From NCBI GenBank assembly GCA_947652605.1, contig OX393578.1:2728001-2792000 (forward strand): DNA of 64,000 nucleotides. The letters are read 5' to 3'. How positions within the stretch are numbered: the first letter of the stretch is position 1; every line of letters begins with the position of its first letter. The DNA is from Elmis aenea (lineage: Eukaryota; Arthropoda; Insecta; Coleoptera; Elmidae). The translations under genes were made by a program, and so were the position numbers. This document shows, one piece after another, positions 46,480-58,518 of this stretch. The notes below the pieces were generated by a model, which saw only the letters and a list, made by a program, of their open reading frames with translations, ran no database searches and was not told the DNA's origin.

Positions 46480-47465
46480 AGAGAACTAATGTAAGATGAT
46501 AATTAGTTGTAAAAGAAATTTATTTGTTAACATTCAAGGGAATTTGTGTAGCAAGAAGACGAATTCATCGTTTAACAAGTATAAAAATTGTGTCCACTCC
46601 AAAAATAGTCAAATATGGCTGCTAAAATGTAACGGCTCATGTTGCTGTATTTTTCGCTTCTGCAAGCATCCAAAAAATCTATAATTAAACTACACTTGGT
46701 GGAATGGATGGGCAAAGTCGTAAAAAAGTTGTTTAAATATTGTATTTTATTAAATTAGCAAAAAATTTTCATTTTCTGGTTGATGTATTACCATATACGT
46801 TATCTTAAAACATGACGCGCCACATCTTAGAGAACTAATCAAGTGCATGTGTGTATTTTCGTGTAGGCAAATATTCAAGGCAATTTGTTTAGCAAAAAGA
46901 AAATTGATAGGATAGTTATAAAAAAATTTAAGGATTGTGTCTTCTTTAAATATAATCTAAGATACTTACATTTGACTCTTGGAACGGCAATTTTTTTTGA
47001 TTTTGCAAACATTTACAACTCTATAATTAAACCATACTTAGTGGAATGGATGCAAACTGTCGTAAAAGAGTTGATAAAAATTGTATTTATTAAATTCAAG
47101 CGAAAAATGTTTATTTTGTGATTGATGCGGCGCGCGTTTTCTATAGATAAATGATCTAAGTGCATTCATGTGTGAATTAATTATTGTGTAGGTAGGTTAT
47201 AACATGCAAGGCAATTTGTTAAGTAAAAAGGAACATTAATAAGTTTAAGAAAAAAGGAAAATTAATAAGTTAAAGAATTGTGTCTACTTTAAAAATAATG
47301 AAAGATTTTTTAAACTGACTTGAAAAAAGGGCCATTTTATTTTTGCACTGCAGGCATTAAAAAAATAATCAAACTATACTTCAACACTTAGTGGAATGGA
47401 TGAGAAAAATCCAAAAAAAAAGTGTTTAAAAGTTGTGAATGTATTTTTTAAAATTTCAAATGTTC
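46480..47465. repeat. Three diverged tandem copies of a ~330-bp unit
   Basis: Units at about 46480-46800, 46824-47122 and 47135-47465 share TTAGAGAACTAAT-type starts and CAAGG(G/C)AATTTGTNTAGCAA. They also share AATTGTGTC(C/T)(A/T)CTTT, TTAGTGGAATGGATG and a CGTAAAA(A/G)AGTTG-like segment in order. Unit 2 has a 78-codon TTG-started frame and unit 1 a 62-codon ATG frame in the matching phase, but unit 3 is not open. A decayed coding repeat is possible but not shown. Confidence 0.75.
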
Positions 47466-47510
47466 GAAAGTATAAGGATAAATATACCAAATAAAGCCAC
47501 TCAATCACTA

Positions 47511-47741
47511 AGCCGTCGTGGCCTAGTTGCTCAGGTTTCTGTTCGCATGTGAGGTATCACATGTTCGAATCCAGTCGTCTCCAAGTGAAAAAAGGCACTT
47601 GGGGACGGGGAGGTTTTACAAAAAGTTTTTTTTTATCGTCGGCACAAACGCCGACTCCGAGCGGGCGCCCATAACATGTGTGGCAAGCACGTACCACCGG
47701 GATTCGAACCGAATCCAGCTGTACGCTGCCAGGGCAGACTA
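47511..47741. repeat. tRNA-like SINE pair, two opposed Pol III box sets
   Basis: Plus strand: A-box-like TGGCCTAGTTG (47519-47529) and B box GTTCGAATCC (47563-47572), spaced about as in tRNA. Minus strand: B box GGTTCGAATCC (47700-47710) and an A-box-like TGGCAGCGTAC (about 47722-47732). The two heads face each other around a GC-rich core with AACGCCGACTCCGAGCGG. Neither half folds into a full tRNA, so this is a tRNA-derived retroposon or two of them in inverted order, not a tRNA gene. Confidence 0.6.
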
Positions 47742-49140
47742 TAGAAAACTATAGAATTACCAAGACACATACCACCCACCCATGAGCTCTCGCGATTAAA
47801 TTAGTGTTTAAACTTCGCATATAAGCATGATAGATTAGAGGTCAATAGATTAATTGACCGGTTTGATGACGCGCACATTCCTCAATCTTTTTGTCTCACC
47901 AGTTCAGTTTGATATCAATTATCGGATGGAACAGAACAACACGGCTAATACGTTATTCGTGTGTATAATTTTAATAGTTATTGTGCAAATGTGTTTGTAT
48001 TAATAACAAAAACAAATCTGTTTGAGGCCATCACTGCAGTTAGTTCAAGAAGGTAAAATTCTTTTGAAACTATTTACCTGCCTTTTTGGTGTATTTGTGT
48101 CCAATACTTCGTTTAAATTTTCAATGCTAAACAATGTTATTTTAAATTATGTGTATGAATGTAAACGTTCTTTCTATTAATACTAACGAAAAATTGCATT
48201 AAATAAGTTAATAATACAATTAATGCATAATAGCTGAAAAGTGTTGTATATTAGCAGTTTCACGAAGGTAAAACACGTTTGTTTCAGTAATTTTAGATAT
48301 TCAGGAACATATAATATCGGTCAATCATCCAGTTGAATTTTTAAACATTTTGATTTAATGTTTAAGTGTTCATTTATTACTACCAAGAATAATCAACTTG
48401 AAATAAACATGTTTTATTGATAAGGAGTGTTGATGGAGATAAATAGCGTTTCTTTGAAAGTACCTTATTGGCTATGCATCCATATATGTTACAACTTTAT
48501 AAATCAGTTATTTGACTTCACATTTTAATCTATTTTTTAACTCTTAGATGTTTGCTGTCCCACGGCCGGCAAAATCAAATCTCATCTGGATTACAGCTTC
48601 ATCGTATATCAAACTTGAGGAAATATGTAAGTGTTCTCTATTTATACGCAACAATAACAAAATTAATATTGATTACATTTACTAAGCAAAAAAAAGAAAC
48701 TGTTGGTTTGTGCATATACATTTCGAAATTTCATCCTATGCTATTGTAATTTAATATTATCTTTTTGGTAGGTTATTGAAGTAATTCATTGAACATAACA
48801 TAAACATTCAGTTTTTGTTTAAAATGTGCAATATGTCAGTTTTTGTTTAAAATGTGCAATATGATTGTTTCAGAAACGTTTACAACTTGTTTTTATAACA
48901 TTTGCGTTTATCTTTTAATGTATAAGTTTAGGTTTCCTCTCTTACTTAATGGTATAATTCAATGCGATTATTAATCTCCTTGACTGTAAACTGTTATTAA
49001 ATTATTAATCTCTCCTCTACTGTATTAAATTATTTATCTCTCCTGTAATGTAATGTTATATTTGTAAAACCCTTTATTATAATTAATATTACATTTCGAA
49101 ATCTATAATTGTATTGAAACTACTTCAGCAGCTGTAATGT
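47742..49140. other. AT-rich DNA with candidate promoter and exon
   Basis: TCAGTT at 47904-47909 matches the arthropod initiator. It is followed about 145 bases later by a donor-like AAG|GTAAAA (48053). A further exon-like segment is annotated at 48548-48626. At 48809-48864 a 28-bp unit (CAGTTTTTGTTTAAAATGTG...) is duplicated in tandem. Confidence 0.3.
48548..48626 (+). CDS. Candidate 79-nt exon, function unknown
   Basis: Bounded by the acceptor TTTTTTAACTCTTAG and the excellent donor GTAAGTG (48627). It is clearly GC-richer than both flanks. The frame starting at its first ATG reads MFAVPRPAKSNLIWITASSY then IKLEEI. A second frame, LLSHGRQNQISSGLQLHRIS, is also open. It may be a coding exon or part of a long non-coding RNA. 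No following exon was identified before the minisatellites. Confidence 0.33.
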
Positions 49141-49149
49141 ATTTGCCAT

Positions 49150-49260
49150 CGTGTATTAGTGAATACATTATTTAAATAATACACTCTAGTAGATTATTTA
49201 AATAACCTAAGCTACTGCATAGAATAGATTATTTAAATAACCTACGCAGTATTATTTAAA
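49150..49260. repeat. Seed-like copies of the 26-bp palindromic minisatellite
   Basis: ATTATTTAAATAATACACTC, AGTAGATTATTTAAATAACC and a further ATTATTTAAATAACC occur here, 1.4 kb before the main array. They are loosely spaced and may represent the ancestral sequence. Confidence 0.6.
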
Positions 49261-49599
49261 GTTTAATTGTATCGCAAGTTTTCATATGCTCAAAAGTTGT
49301 AATTTAATGTCGTGTATAATAACGTTTATTGGGATATTAAAAACATTGCTAAATAATGTGTTTTTATTTGCAACCCTATGCATGCCCAATAACAAAATAC
49401 AGGAAACTGCAATACCACCATAGATTTGTATTACAGGAAACTAGAAAAAATCACAGAAAACTGCATTACCACCATAGATAGGCTGTAACCTCCTTCAATT
49501 ACTGTGATCCTGATACAAAAACTCAAGAAATGATTCAAAATCGGACTAGAATCGCATAAATGGATGTGACACCTCCTGTGATCCTGGTACTAAAAATTC

Positions 49600-50530
49600 A
49601 AATATATTATTTCTTTCCTCTCTATTAAACTATTCCTTTCCTTTACTGTATTAAATTCTTTTCCTCACTGTATTAACTTATTTATATCCTTTACTGTATT
49701 AAATAACTTCTCTCCTTTACTGTATTAAATTACTTATTTCTTTTCATTAACTTATTTATATCCTTTACTGTATTAAATTACTTCTCTTCTTTACTGTATT
49801 AAATAACTTATTTCTTTTCTGTATTAACATCCTTTACTGTATTAAATTACTTCTCTTCTTTACTGTATTAAATAACTTATTTCTTTTCTTTACTGTATTA
49901 AATAACTTATTTCTTTACTGTATTAACTTATTTATATCCTTTACTGTATTAACTTATTTATATCCTTTACTGTATTAAATAACTTCTCTCCTTTACTGTA
50001 TTAAATTACTTATTTCTTTTCATTAACTTATTTATATCCTTTACTGTATTAAATTACTTCTCTTCTTTACTGTATTAAATAACTTATTTCTTTTCTGTAT
50101 TAACATCCTTTACTGTATTAAATTACTTCTCTTCTTTACTGTATTAAATAACTTATTTCTTTTCTTTACTGTATTAAATAACTTATTTCTTTACTGTATT
50201 AACTTATTTCTTTACTGTATTAACTTATTTATATCCTTTACTGTATTAACTTATTTATATCCTTTACTGTATTAAATTACTTATTTCTTTTCATTAACTT
50301 ATTTATATCCTTTACTGTATTAAATTACTTCTCTTCTTTACTGTATTAAATTACTTATTTCTTTTCTGTATTAACTTCTTTTCTTTACTGTATTTATTAA
50401 TCTCCTCTATTGTATTAAATAACTTATCTCTCCTTTACTCTATTAAAATAAATTATTAATCTTTTCTTTTCTGTATTAAATTACTTATCTCTCCTCTTTA
50501 CTGTATTAAAAATCTCTAGTATTCTGTATT
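49600..50530. repeat. Pyrimidine-rich minisatellite (CTTTACTGTATTAAAT)
   Basis: Irregular units of about 20-35 bp built from CCTTTACTGTATTAA(A)T(A/T)ACTT and TATTTCTTTT. A longer period is visible: the series starting TTTATATCCTTTACTG at 49681 repeats at about 49957, a 276-bp step, with the same order of unit variants. No frame or gene. Confidence 0.92.
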
Positions 50531-50649
50531 TTTAAATCCTTTATTACAATTATTATTACATTTTTAATAAATTTATCTACAATTGCATTTATTTCAACTA
50601 CTTCAGCAGACTCCCAGTTCACCTTAATCCATGGTTGAGGTGATGCATC

Positions 50650-53600
50650 TTTGTCTGTAACAATAAGAGTAAGTAGTGTATTATTTAAATTATACTCTAC
50701 TATATTATATTATTTAAATAATACATAATATTTAAATAGTCTACTATAGTGTAATATTTAAATAGTCTACTATAGTGTAATATTTAAATAGTCTACTATA
50801 GTGTAATATTTAAATAGTCTACTATAGTGTAATATTTAAATAATCTACTATTGTGTAATATTTAAATAATCTACTAGTGTATTACCCTTAAGTAGATTAT
50901 TTAAATAATACACTTAAGTAGATTATTTAAATAATACACTTAAGTAGATTATTTAAATAATACTCTATAGTAGATTATACTCTACTATATTATTTAAATA
51001 GTCTACTGTAGTGTAATATTTAAATAATCTACTAGTGTATTACCCTATAGTAGATTATTTAAATAATACACCTACGTAGAATATTAAAATAATACCCTAT
51101 AGATTATTGAAATAATACACTATTTAAATAATACAATTTAGTACTGCAGTTTACTATTACACTTTGGTAGACTATTTAAATAATCATAGTAGTGTATTAC
51201 TTAAATAATCTACAATAGGTTATTATTTAATACTCTAGTAGATTATTTAAAAAATACAGTCTAGTAGTTTATTTAAATAATCTACTGCAGTATTATTTAA
51301 ATAGTCTACTATAGTGTATTATTTAAATAGTCTACTATAGTGTATTATTTAAATAGTCTACTATAGTATATTATTTAAATAGTCTACTATAGTATATTAT
51401 TTAAATAGTCTACTATAGTGTAATAGTCTACTATAGTGTAATATTTAAATAGTCTATTATAGTGTAATATTTAAATAATCTACTAGTGTATTACCCTATA
51501 GTAGATTATTTAAATAATACTCTATAGTAGATTATTTAAATAATACACTTAAGTAGAATATTTAAATAATACACTATAGTAGATTATTGAAATAATACTG
51601 CATACACTATAGTACATTATTTAAATAATACTACAGTAGGTTATTTAATAATACACTATAGATTATTTAAATAATACACTATAGTAGATTATTTAAATAA
51701 TACACTATAGTAGATTATTTAATAATACACTATAGATTATTTAAATAATACACTATAGTAGATTATTTAAATAATACACTATAGTAGATTATTTAAATAA
51801 TACACTATAGTAGATTATTTAAATAATACACTATAGTAGATTATTTAAATAATACACTATAGTAGATTATTTAAATAATACACTATAGTAGATTATTTAA
51901 ATAATACACTATAGTAGATTATTTAAATAATACCCTATAGTAGATTATTTAAATAATACACTATAGTAGATTATTTAAATAATACCCTATAGTAGATTAT
52001 TTAAATAATACACTTGAGTAGATTATTTAAATAATACTACAGTTGGTTATTTAATAATACACTGCAGTAGATTATTTAAATAGTACACTTGACAGTAGAT
52101 TATTTAAATAGTACACTTGACAGTAGATTATTTAAATAGTACACTTGACAGTAGATTATTTAAATAGTACACTTGAGTAGATTATTTAAATAATACACTT
52201 GAGTAGATTATTTAAATAATACACTGCAGTAGATTATTTAAACAATACACTATAGTAGATTATTTAAATAATACTGCATTAGATTATTTAAACAATACAC
52301 TATAGTAGATTAAAATAATCTATTATTTAAATAATACACTCAGTAGATTATTTAAATAATACACTATAGTAGATTATTTAAATAACACACCACAGTAGAT
52401 TATTTAAATAACACACCACAGTAGATTATTTAAATAACACACCACAGTAGATTATTTAAATAACACACCACAGTAGATTATTTAAATAACACACCACAGT
52501 AGATTATTTAAATAACACACCACAGTAGATTATTTAAATAACACACCACAGTAGATTATTTAAATAACACACCACAGTACATTATTTAAATAACACACCA
52601 CAGTACATTATTTAAATAACACACCACAGTACATTATTTAAATAACACACCACAGTACATTATTTAAATAACACACCACAGTACATTATTTAAATAACAC
52701 ACCACAGTACATTATTTAAATAACACACCACAGTACATTATTTAAATAACACACCACAGTACATTATTTAAATAACACACCACAGTACATTATTTAAATA
52801 ACACACCACAGTACATTATTTAAATAACACACCACAGTACATTATTTAAATAACACACCACAGTACATTATTTAAATAACACACCACAGTACATTATTTA
52901 AATAACACACCACAGTACATTATTTAAATAACACACCACAGTACATTATTTAAATAACACACCACAGTACATTATTTAAATAACACACCACAGTACATTA
53001 TTTAAATAACACACCACAGTACATTATTTAAATAACACACCACAGTACATTATTTAAATAACACACCACAGTACATTATTTAAATAACACACCACAGTAC
53101 ATTATTTAAATAATACACCACAGTACATTATTTAAATAATACACCACAGTACATTATTTAAATAATACACCACAGTACATTATTTAAATAATACACCACA
53201 GTACATTATTTAAATAATACACCACAGTACATTATTTAAATAATACACCACAGTACATTATTTAAATAATACACCACAGTACATTATTTAAATAATACAC
53301 CACAGTACCACAGTACATTATTTAAATAATACACCACAGTACATTATTTAAATAATACACTACAGTAGATTATTTAAATAAACCCTACAGTAGATTATAT
53401 AAATAAACCCTACAGTAGATTATTTAAATAATACACTACAGTAGAATATTTAAATAATACACTACAGTAGATTATTTAAATAATGCACTACAGTAGATTA
53501 TTTAAATAATGCTCTACAGTAGATTATTTAAATAATGCACTACAGTACCACAGTACATTATTTAAATAATACACTACAGTAGATTATTTAAATAATGCTC

Positions 53601-55110
53601 TACAGTACATTATTTAAATAATACACCACAGTACATTATTTAAATAATACACCACAGTACATTATTTAAATAATACACTACAGTAGATTATTTAAATAAA
53701 CCCTACAGTAGATTATTTAAATAATACACTACAGTAGATTATTTAAATAATACACTACAGTAGATTATTTAAATAATACACTACAGTAGATTATTTAAAT
53801 AATACACTACAGTAGATTATTTAAATAATACACTACAGTAGATTATTTAAATAATACACTACAGTAGATTATTTAAATAATACACTACAGTAGATTATTT
53901 AAATAATGCTCTACAGTAGATTATTTAAATAATGCACTACAGTAGATTATTTAAATAATGCACTACAGTAGATTATTTAAATAATGCACTACAGTACATT
54001 ATTTAAATAATACACTACAGCAGATTATTTAAATAATACACTACAGCAGATTATTTAAATAATACACTACCGCAGATTATTTAAATAATACACTACCGCA
54101 GATTATTTAAATAATACACTACAGCAGATTATTTAAATAATACACTACAGCAGATTATTTAAATAATACACTACAGCAGATTATTTAAATAATACACTAC
54201 AGCAGATTATTTAAATAATACACTACAGCAGATTATTTAAATAATACACTACAGCAGATTATTTAAATAATACACTACAGCAGATTATTTAAATAATACA
54301 CTACAGCAGATTATTTAAATAATACACTACAGCAGATTATTTAAATAATACACTACAGCAGATTATTTAAATAATACACTACAGCAGATTATTTAAATAA
54401 TACACTACAGCAGATTATTTAAATAATACACTACAGCAGATTATTTAAATAATACACTACAGCAGATTATTTAAATAATACACTACAGCAGATTATTTAA
54501 ATAATACACTACAGCAGATTATTTAAATAATACACTACAGCAGATTATTTAAATAATACCGCATTAGATTATTTAAACAATACACTATATTAGATTAAAT
54601 TAATCTATTATTTAAATAATACACCACAGTAGATTATTTAAATAAAACTGCATTACATTATTTAGACAATTCACTATAGCAGATTATTTAAATAATACAC
54701 TACAGCAGATTATTTAAATAATACACTACAGTAGATTATTTAAACAATGCACTACAGTAGATTATTTAAATAATACACTACAGTAGATTATTTAAACAAT
54801 GCACTACAGTAGATTATTTAAATAATACACTACAGTAGATTATTTAAATAATACACTACAGTAGATTATTTAAATAATACCGCATTAGATTATTTAAACA
54901 ATACACTATAGTAAATTAAAATAATCTATTATTTAAATAATACACCACAGTAGATTATTTAAATAAAACTGCATTACATTATTTAGACAATACACTATAG
55001 CAGATTATTTAAATAATACATTACAGTAGCCTCTATTAAATTAAATAAATGTATTATTTATATAACCTACTGCAGTGTATTATTTAAATAAACTGCTACA
55101 GTATTATTCA
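50650..55110. repeat. 26-bp minisatellite of palindromic monomers, ~165 copies
   Basis: The monomer is ATTATTTAAATAAT (a perfect 14-bp palindrome) plus a 12-bp spacer such as ACACTACAGCAG. Spacer variants occur in blocks: GTCTACTATAGTGTA (about 50740-51480), ACACTATAGTAG (51660-52010), ACACCACAGTAG (52380-52570), ACACCACAGTAC (52570-53350), ACACTACAGTAG (53350-54000) and ACACTACAGCAG (54010-54545). The edges are degenerate. A 65-bp irregular block with GCATTAGATTATTTAAAC recurs at about 52266, 54552 and 54880. Confidence 0.97.
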
Positions 55111-55189
55111 AATAATCTACAGAAGCATATTATTCAAATAATTATAATAAGCACTAAACGGTTAATTAAAACTATAAAAACACTCACTT

Positions 55190-56215
55190 ACCTGACAATC
55201 ATATTACGCAGTGTCAATGTTGTTGGGAAGACAAAGTTACAGGACCACATCTGAAACATTTTAATTTAAATTGTTAGTGATGCACAATCATACAAAAATC
55301 GTACGAAGGTTTACAATCTTTTAGAAATAGTCTTTTAGTGAAAACAATGACAAAAGATTTTGATACAAAACAAAATTTACGGATAGTCAAGTGCACAAGC
55401 GGCAGAACCGATTAGGCCAAGTGTTTTTATTTTCAAAGTTAGCACTACATACCATTTATAATCCAAGTTTTGAAAATAATGTCTTCAAGATAGCAGTCAG
55501 CGGTGGTATGGCATTTGGTACCCTTTTAAGTGGCGACGTTTAAAACATCTTTTCTTTCAGATATCCCCGAAGAAAGTCTGCTACTATAAAGAAATTAGTT
55601 GTTTTAAATTTGCAAACTTGAGTATGCCATTTATCGTTAAAGTTTATCCAAAATTGCACAAAACAATTCCACGCATTACATTCAGCAATCATGTTCACTA
55701 ATAATACAAACTTGGCACAAAAAATTACCTTTACATTGCAGTGAATAATCGTTATTAGTATCCATATTTCTATAAATGCAGACCCTCGCGCGTAAAGTAA
55801 ACTCTTATAAGTTCTTCCCGTGCATTAAAATACAACAATGGCCGCTTGAATTAGCGCCAAAAGTGTTATGAGAATTTTGAGGTTATGTGATCCTGACAAG
55901 TGTTTAATTTTCAGCTACCGGGATGCACAACTTTTTTAAAACAATGCAACTATCACACATACATGAAGTTCAAATGTGATAATCTAAAAAATATTATTAA
56001 TGCTCTGAATAGGTCACCAAATCATTAAATATTTTAATTTTTATAAGAAACGGTATGAAGGGTGTAAAACTATTGGGACTACCTTCGTGCAACATACAGT
56101 TTAAATTTATCTGAGCTACTTCACAAATCAATTCATAAGTAAAACGTATTATAGCTCACCCCAATTCCAGTTGTTGCTGGAGTCGTGGGTCTAAACTCAG
56201 TTTTCGTAAAATTTA
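55190..56215. repeat. Tandem unit R1
   Basis: Shares with 56230-57870, in order: GGGAAGACAA, TCTGAAACATTT, AATTGTTAGTG, GCACAAGCGGCAGA, ACCATTTATAATCCAAG, CTTTTCTTTCAG, the AACAATGGC(C/T)GCT patch, GAGAATTTTGAGGTTATGTGA, and CAGCTAC(C/A)GGGATGCACAAC. It is more distantly similar to the right arm of the inverted repeat (CATTCAGCAA, CAGCTACCGGG). It has no long frame. The copies point the same way. Confidence 0.85.
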
Positions 56216-56712
56216 CATTTTCATGAAAATTTTGAACGAGACAGCAGTTTGGGAAGACAAGTACACTCGAAAAAAACACAATCTGAAACATTTAAATATA
56301 AATTGTTAGTGGTGCACAATGATACAAAATTGCACGGTGGATTGCAATCTTTTATATATAGTCTCTGTTCGTATTACGGTTCGAAGGAAAACAAATGTAA
56401 CGACGTTTCGTAAGGCTCGTTAGCCAAATGTTCTTGTAGTGGACTGATTCGTTCTTAATTAAACAAGTCGCTGTTTCAATAATCAAACAATTATATTTAA
56501 TACAACTTAAATAGATCCATACATAAATAATGAAATAAGCGAGTTCGTTCTTAATACTCAACTTTACTACTGGTAATGCGATATGTTCGCTCTAATAATC
56601 GCAATCATACTGTCTGTACTAAAACATCCCCGGGGCACACACAGCCCCCACTACCACCAAACCTTTAGTGAACATACGTAACGTTAAACCCACAACAAAC
56701 AGTCTCCAAGTG

Positions 56713-56853
56713 CAGTGATTCTTAATGGGGAAGGGGGTTTGCCTTCCTAAATAAATCATAATATTTTTTGTAACTACACACTAGGGGGCCGCCGCAAAAT
56801 ATTTTAGGATATAGGGGCCACGACTACTTTAAAGTTAAGGTTAAGAACTACTG
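56713..56853. mobile_element. hAT MITE, 141 bp
   Basis: The left end is CAGTGATTCTTAA and the right end on the minus strand is CAGTAGTTCTTAA, a single mismatch in 13. Flanks TCCAAGTG (56705-56712) and TCCTAGTG (56854-56861) form an 8-bp duplication with one mismatch. The termini match the widespread CAGTGGTTCTTAA-type hAT ends. Confidence 0.82.
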
Positions 56854-57685
56854 TCCTAGTGAACACAATGATAAAAACATTTTGATCACAAATTTATAGA
56901 TAGTCAATTGCACAAGCGGCAGAGTAAGCAGTGGTTTTATTCTCGAAGTTAGCAGTACTTACCATTTATAATCCAAGTTTTGAAAGTTATGTCCTCAAGA
57001 TAGCCGTCAGCAGTGGTTACTTCAATGGCTCACTTAGGTGGCAACGTTTAATAAAACACCTTTTCTTTCAGTTATCCCCAAATAAAGTCTGCATACTATA
57101 AAGAAATAATTTTTTTTAAGTATGCAACCTACCCATCATTAAAGTTTACTCAAAATCTTTATCAATGCAGTACTAAATTGCACAAAACAGTGCTATGCAT
57201 AACATTCAGCAATCATGTTCACTAATAATACAACTACCTAATCACAAAAATTACCTTTACATTGCACTGAATAATCGTTATTTATATCCATATTTCTCTA
57301 AAGTTCTTCCTGTGCGTTTAAAATATAACAATGGCTGCTAGAATTTGCGCCAAAAGTGATGAAGATGAGAATTTTGAGGTTATGTGAACTCTGAGTGGTG
57401 TCTAATATCCCTATCGTTTTTTAAATTTTTAATTGCCGGGACCATAAAAGTGTTTAATTTGCAGCTACAGGGATGCACAACTTTTTTAAAACAATAATTC
57501 GACTAACCACATACATATTTCAAGTTCAAATGTGATCATCTAATAAACATTATCAATGCACTGTAAAAATATTGGTCACCAAACCAAAATCATTAATTAC
57601 TGCTCTTTACGGAAAATAAAAGAACATTCAATTTTTAAATTAGTAAAACTATTGGGGCAACGTAACTTAAATTAATCTGAGTTAT

Positions 57686-57745
57686 GGGTAGTTCACACAA
57701 TGACATTTGATGTCCCGACATCAAATGTCACCAAGTGAACTACCC
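57686..57745. repeat. 60-bp near-perfect hairpin
   Basis: GGGTAGTTCAC and GTGAACTACCC form the outer stem, and TGACATTTGATGTC with GACATCAAATGTCA the inner stem, around a 4-nt internal mismatch on each side. It is absent from the matching place in R1, so it came with an insertion. Confidence 0.9.
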
Positions 57746-57870
57746 AAGTATGGTAGGCTTACGTCAAATGCTGAACTGTCAATATCATGACCATCACGCT
57801 GTTCACAAATTAATTTAAAAGTAAAACGTATTATAGCTCACCCTAATTCCAATTGTTGCTGAAGTCGTTC

Positions 57871-58464
57871 TGGTGATTGTTTGGTACTATGATTTCCAAA
57901 TTGATTAATATGTTGGATTCTGTCTACAGAATTCTTCGAATTGGTCTGCTTTGTATGTGTAAAATAATATGTAACTTTGTAGAATGCTGTAATAGTCTTA
58001 TATAAAAAGCCTGATTAGTTGTCATGAAAAAAATATGTTAAGTCCATATTGTCTATGAAGGATCTTTGTAAATCCACGACTTAATAATTACAACAATGCA
58101 AACTCTGAATATCATATATTTTATAACTTGGTCTATGACTGTTTACACTCAGAGTTAAGCTATATTCACAATTATAATATACACAAAAAAAAACAAGACC
58201 CATTATAAATAATAAATATATCCTTTACCGCAGATAGCTGGCCTAAGATGACTGTCTTTTATTTTACAAGTATATTTCCACATATATTTTTGAGTATTTA
58301 GTTTTGTAACGGTGCATGTACTGCACTATAAGTAGTTATTGCACCTTCATGATTTATTTGTGATGATTTCTTAAACTAAATAATAAAAAATCAACAATTA
58401 TATATCATTACATCTAAAAACAATAAACAGAATATTGAAAATTATGTACATTGGCACAAAATTG

Positions 58465-58518
<54 letters not shown>

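Larger units (their letters stand above)
56230..57870. repeat. Tandem unit R2 with insertions
   Basis: The second copy of the unit at 55190-56215. It is longer because of an insertion of about 500 bp (56370-56870, which includes the hAT MITE at 56713) and another of about 120 bp (57685-57803) that contains a long hairpin. A short frame MAARICAKSDEDENFEVM lies at 57331-57387; in R1 the corresponding frame is broken. Confidence 0.85.

Noticed and set aside
47511..47580. A tRNA gene
   Set aside because: The A and B boxes are present, but I could not draw a complete acceptor stem or anticodon arm. A tRNA-derived retroposon fits better.
50650..55110. CRISPR-like regular repeats
   Set aside because: The units are continuous tandem monomers with no unique spacers, and the setting is eukaryotic.
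58467..58515. Poly(A) as proof of a processed retrocopy
   Set aside because: No gene-like body or flanking duplication could be recognised upstream.
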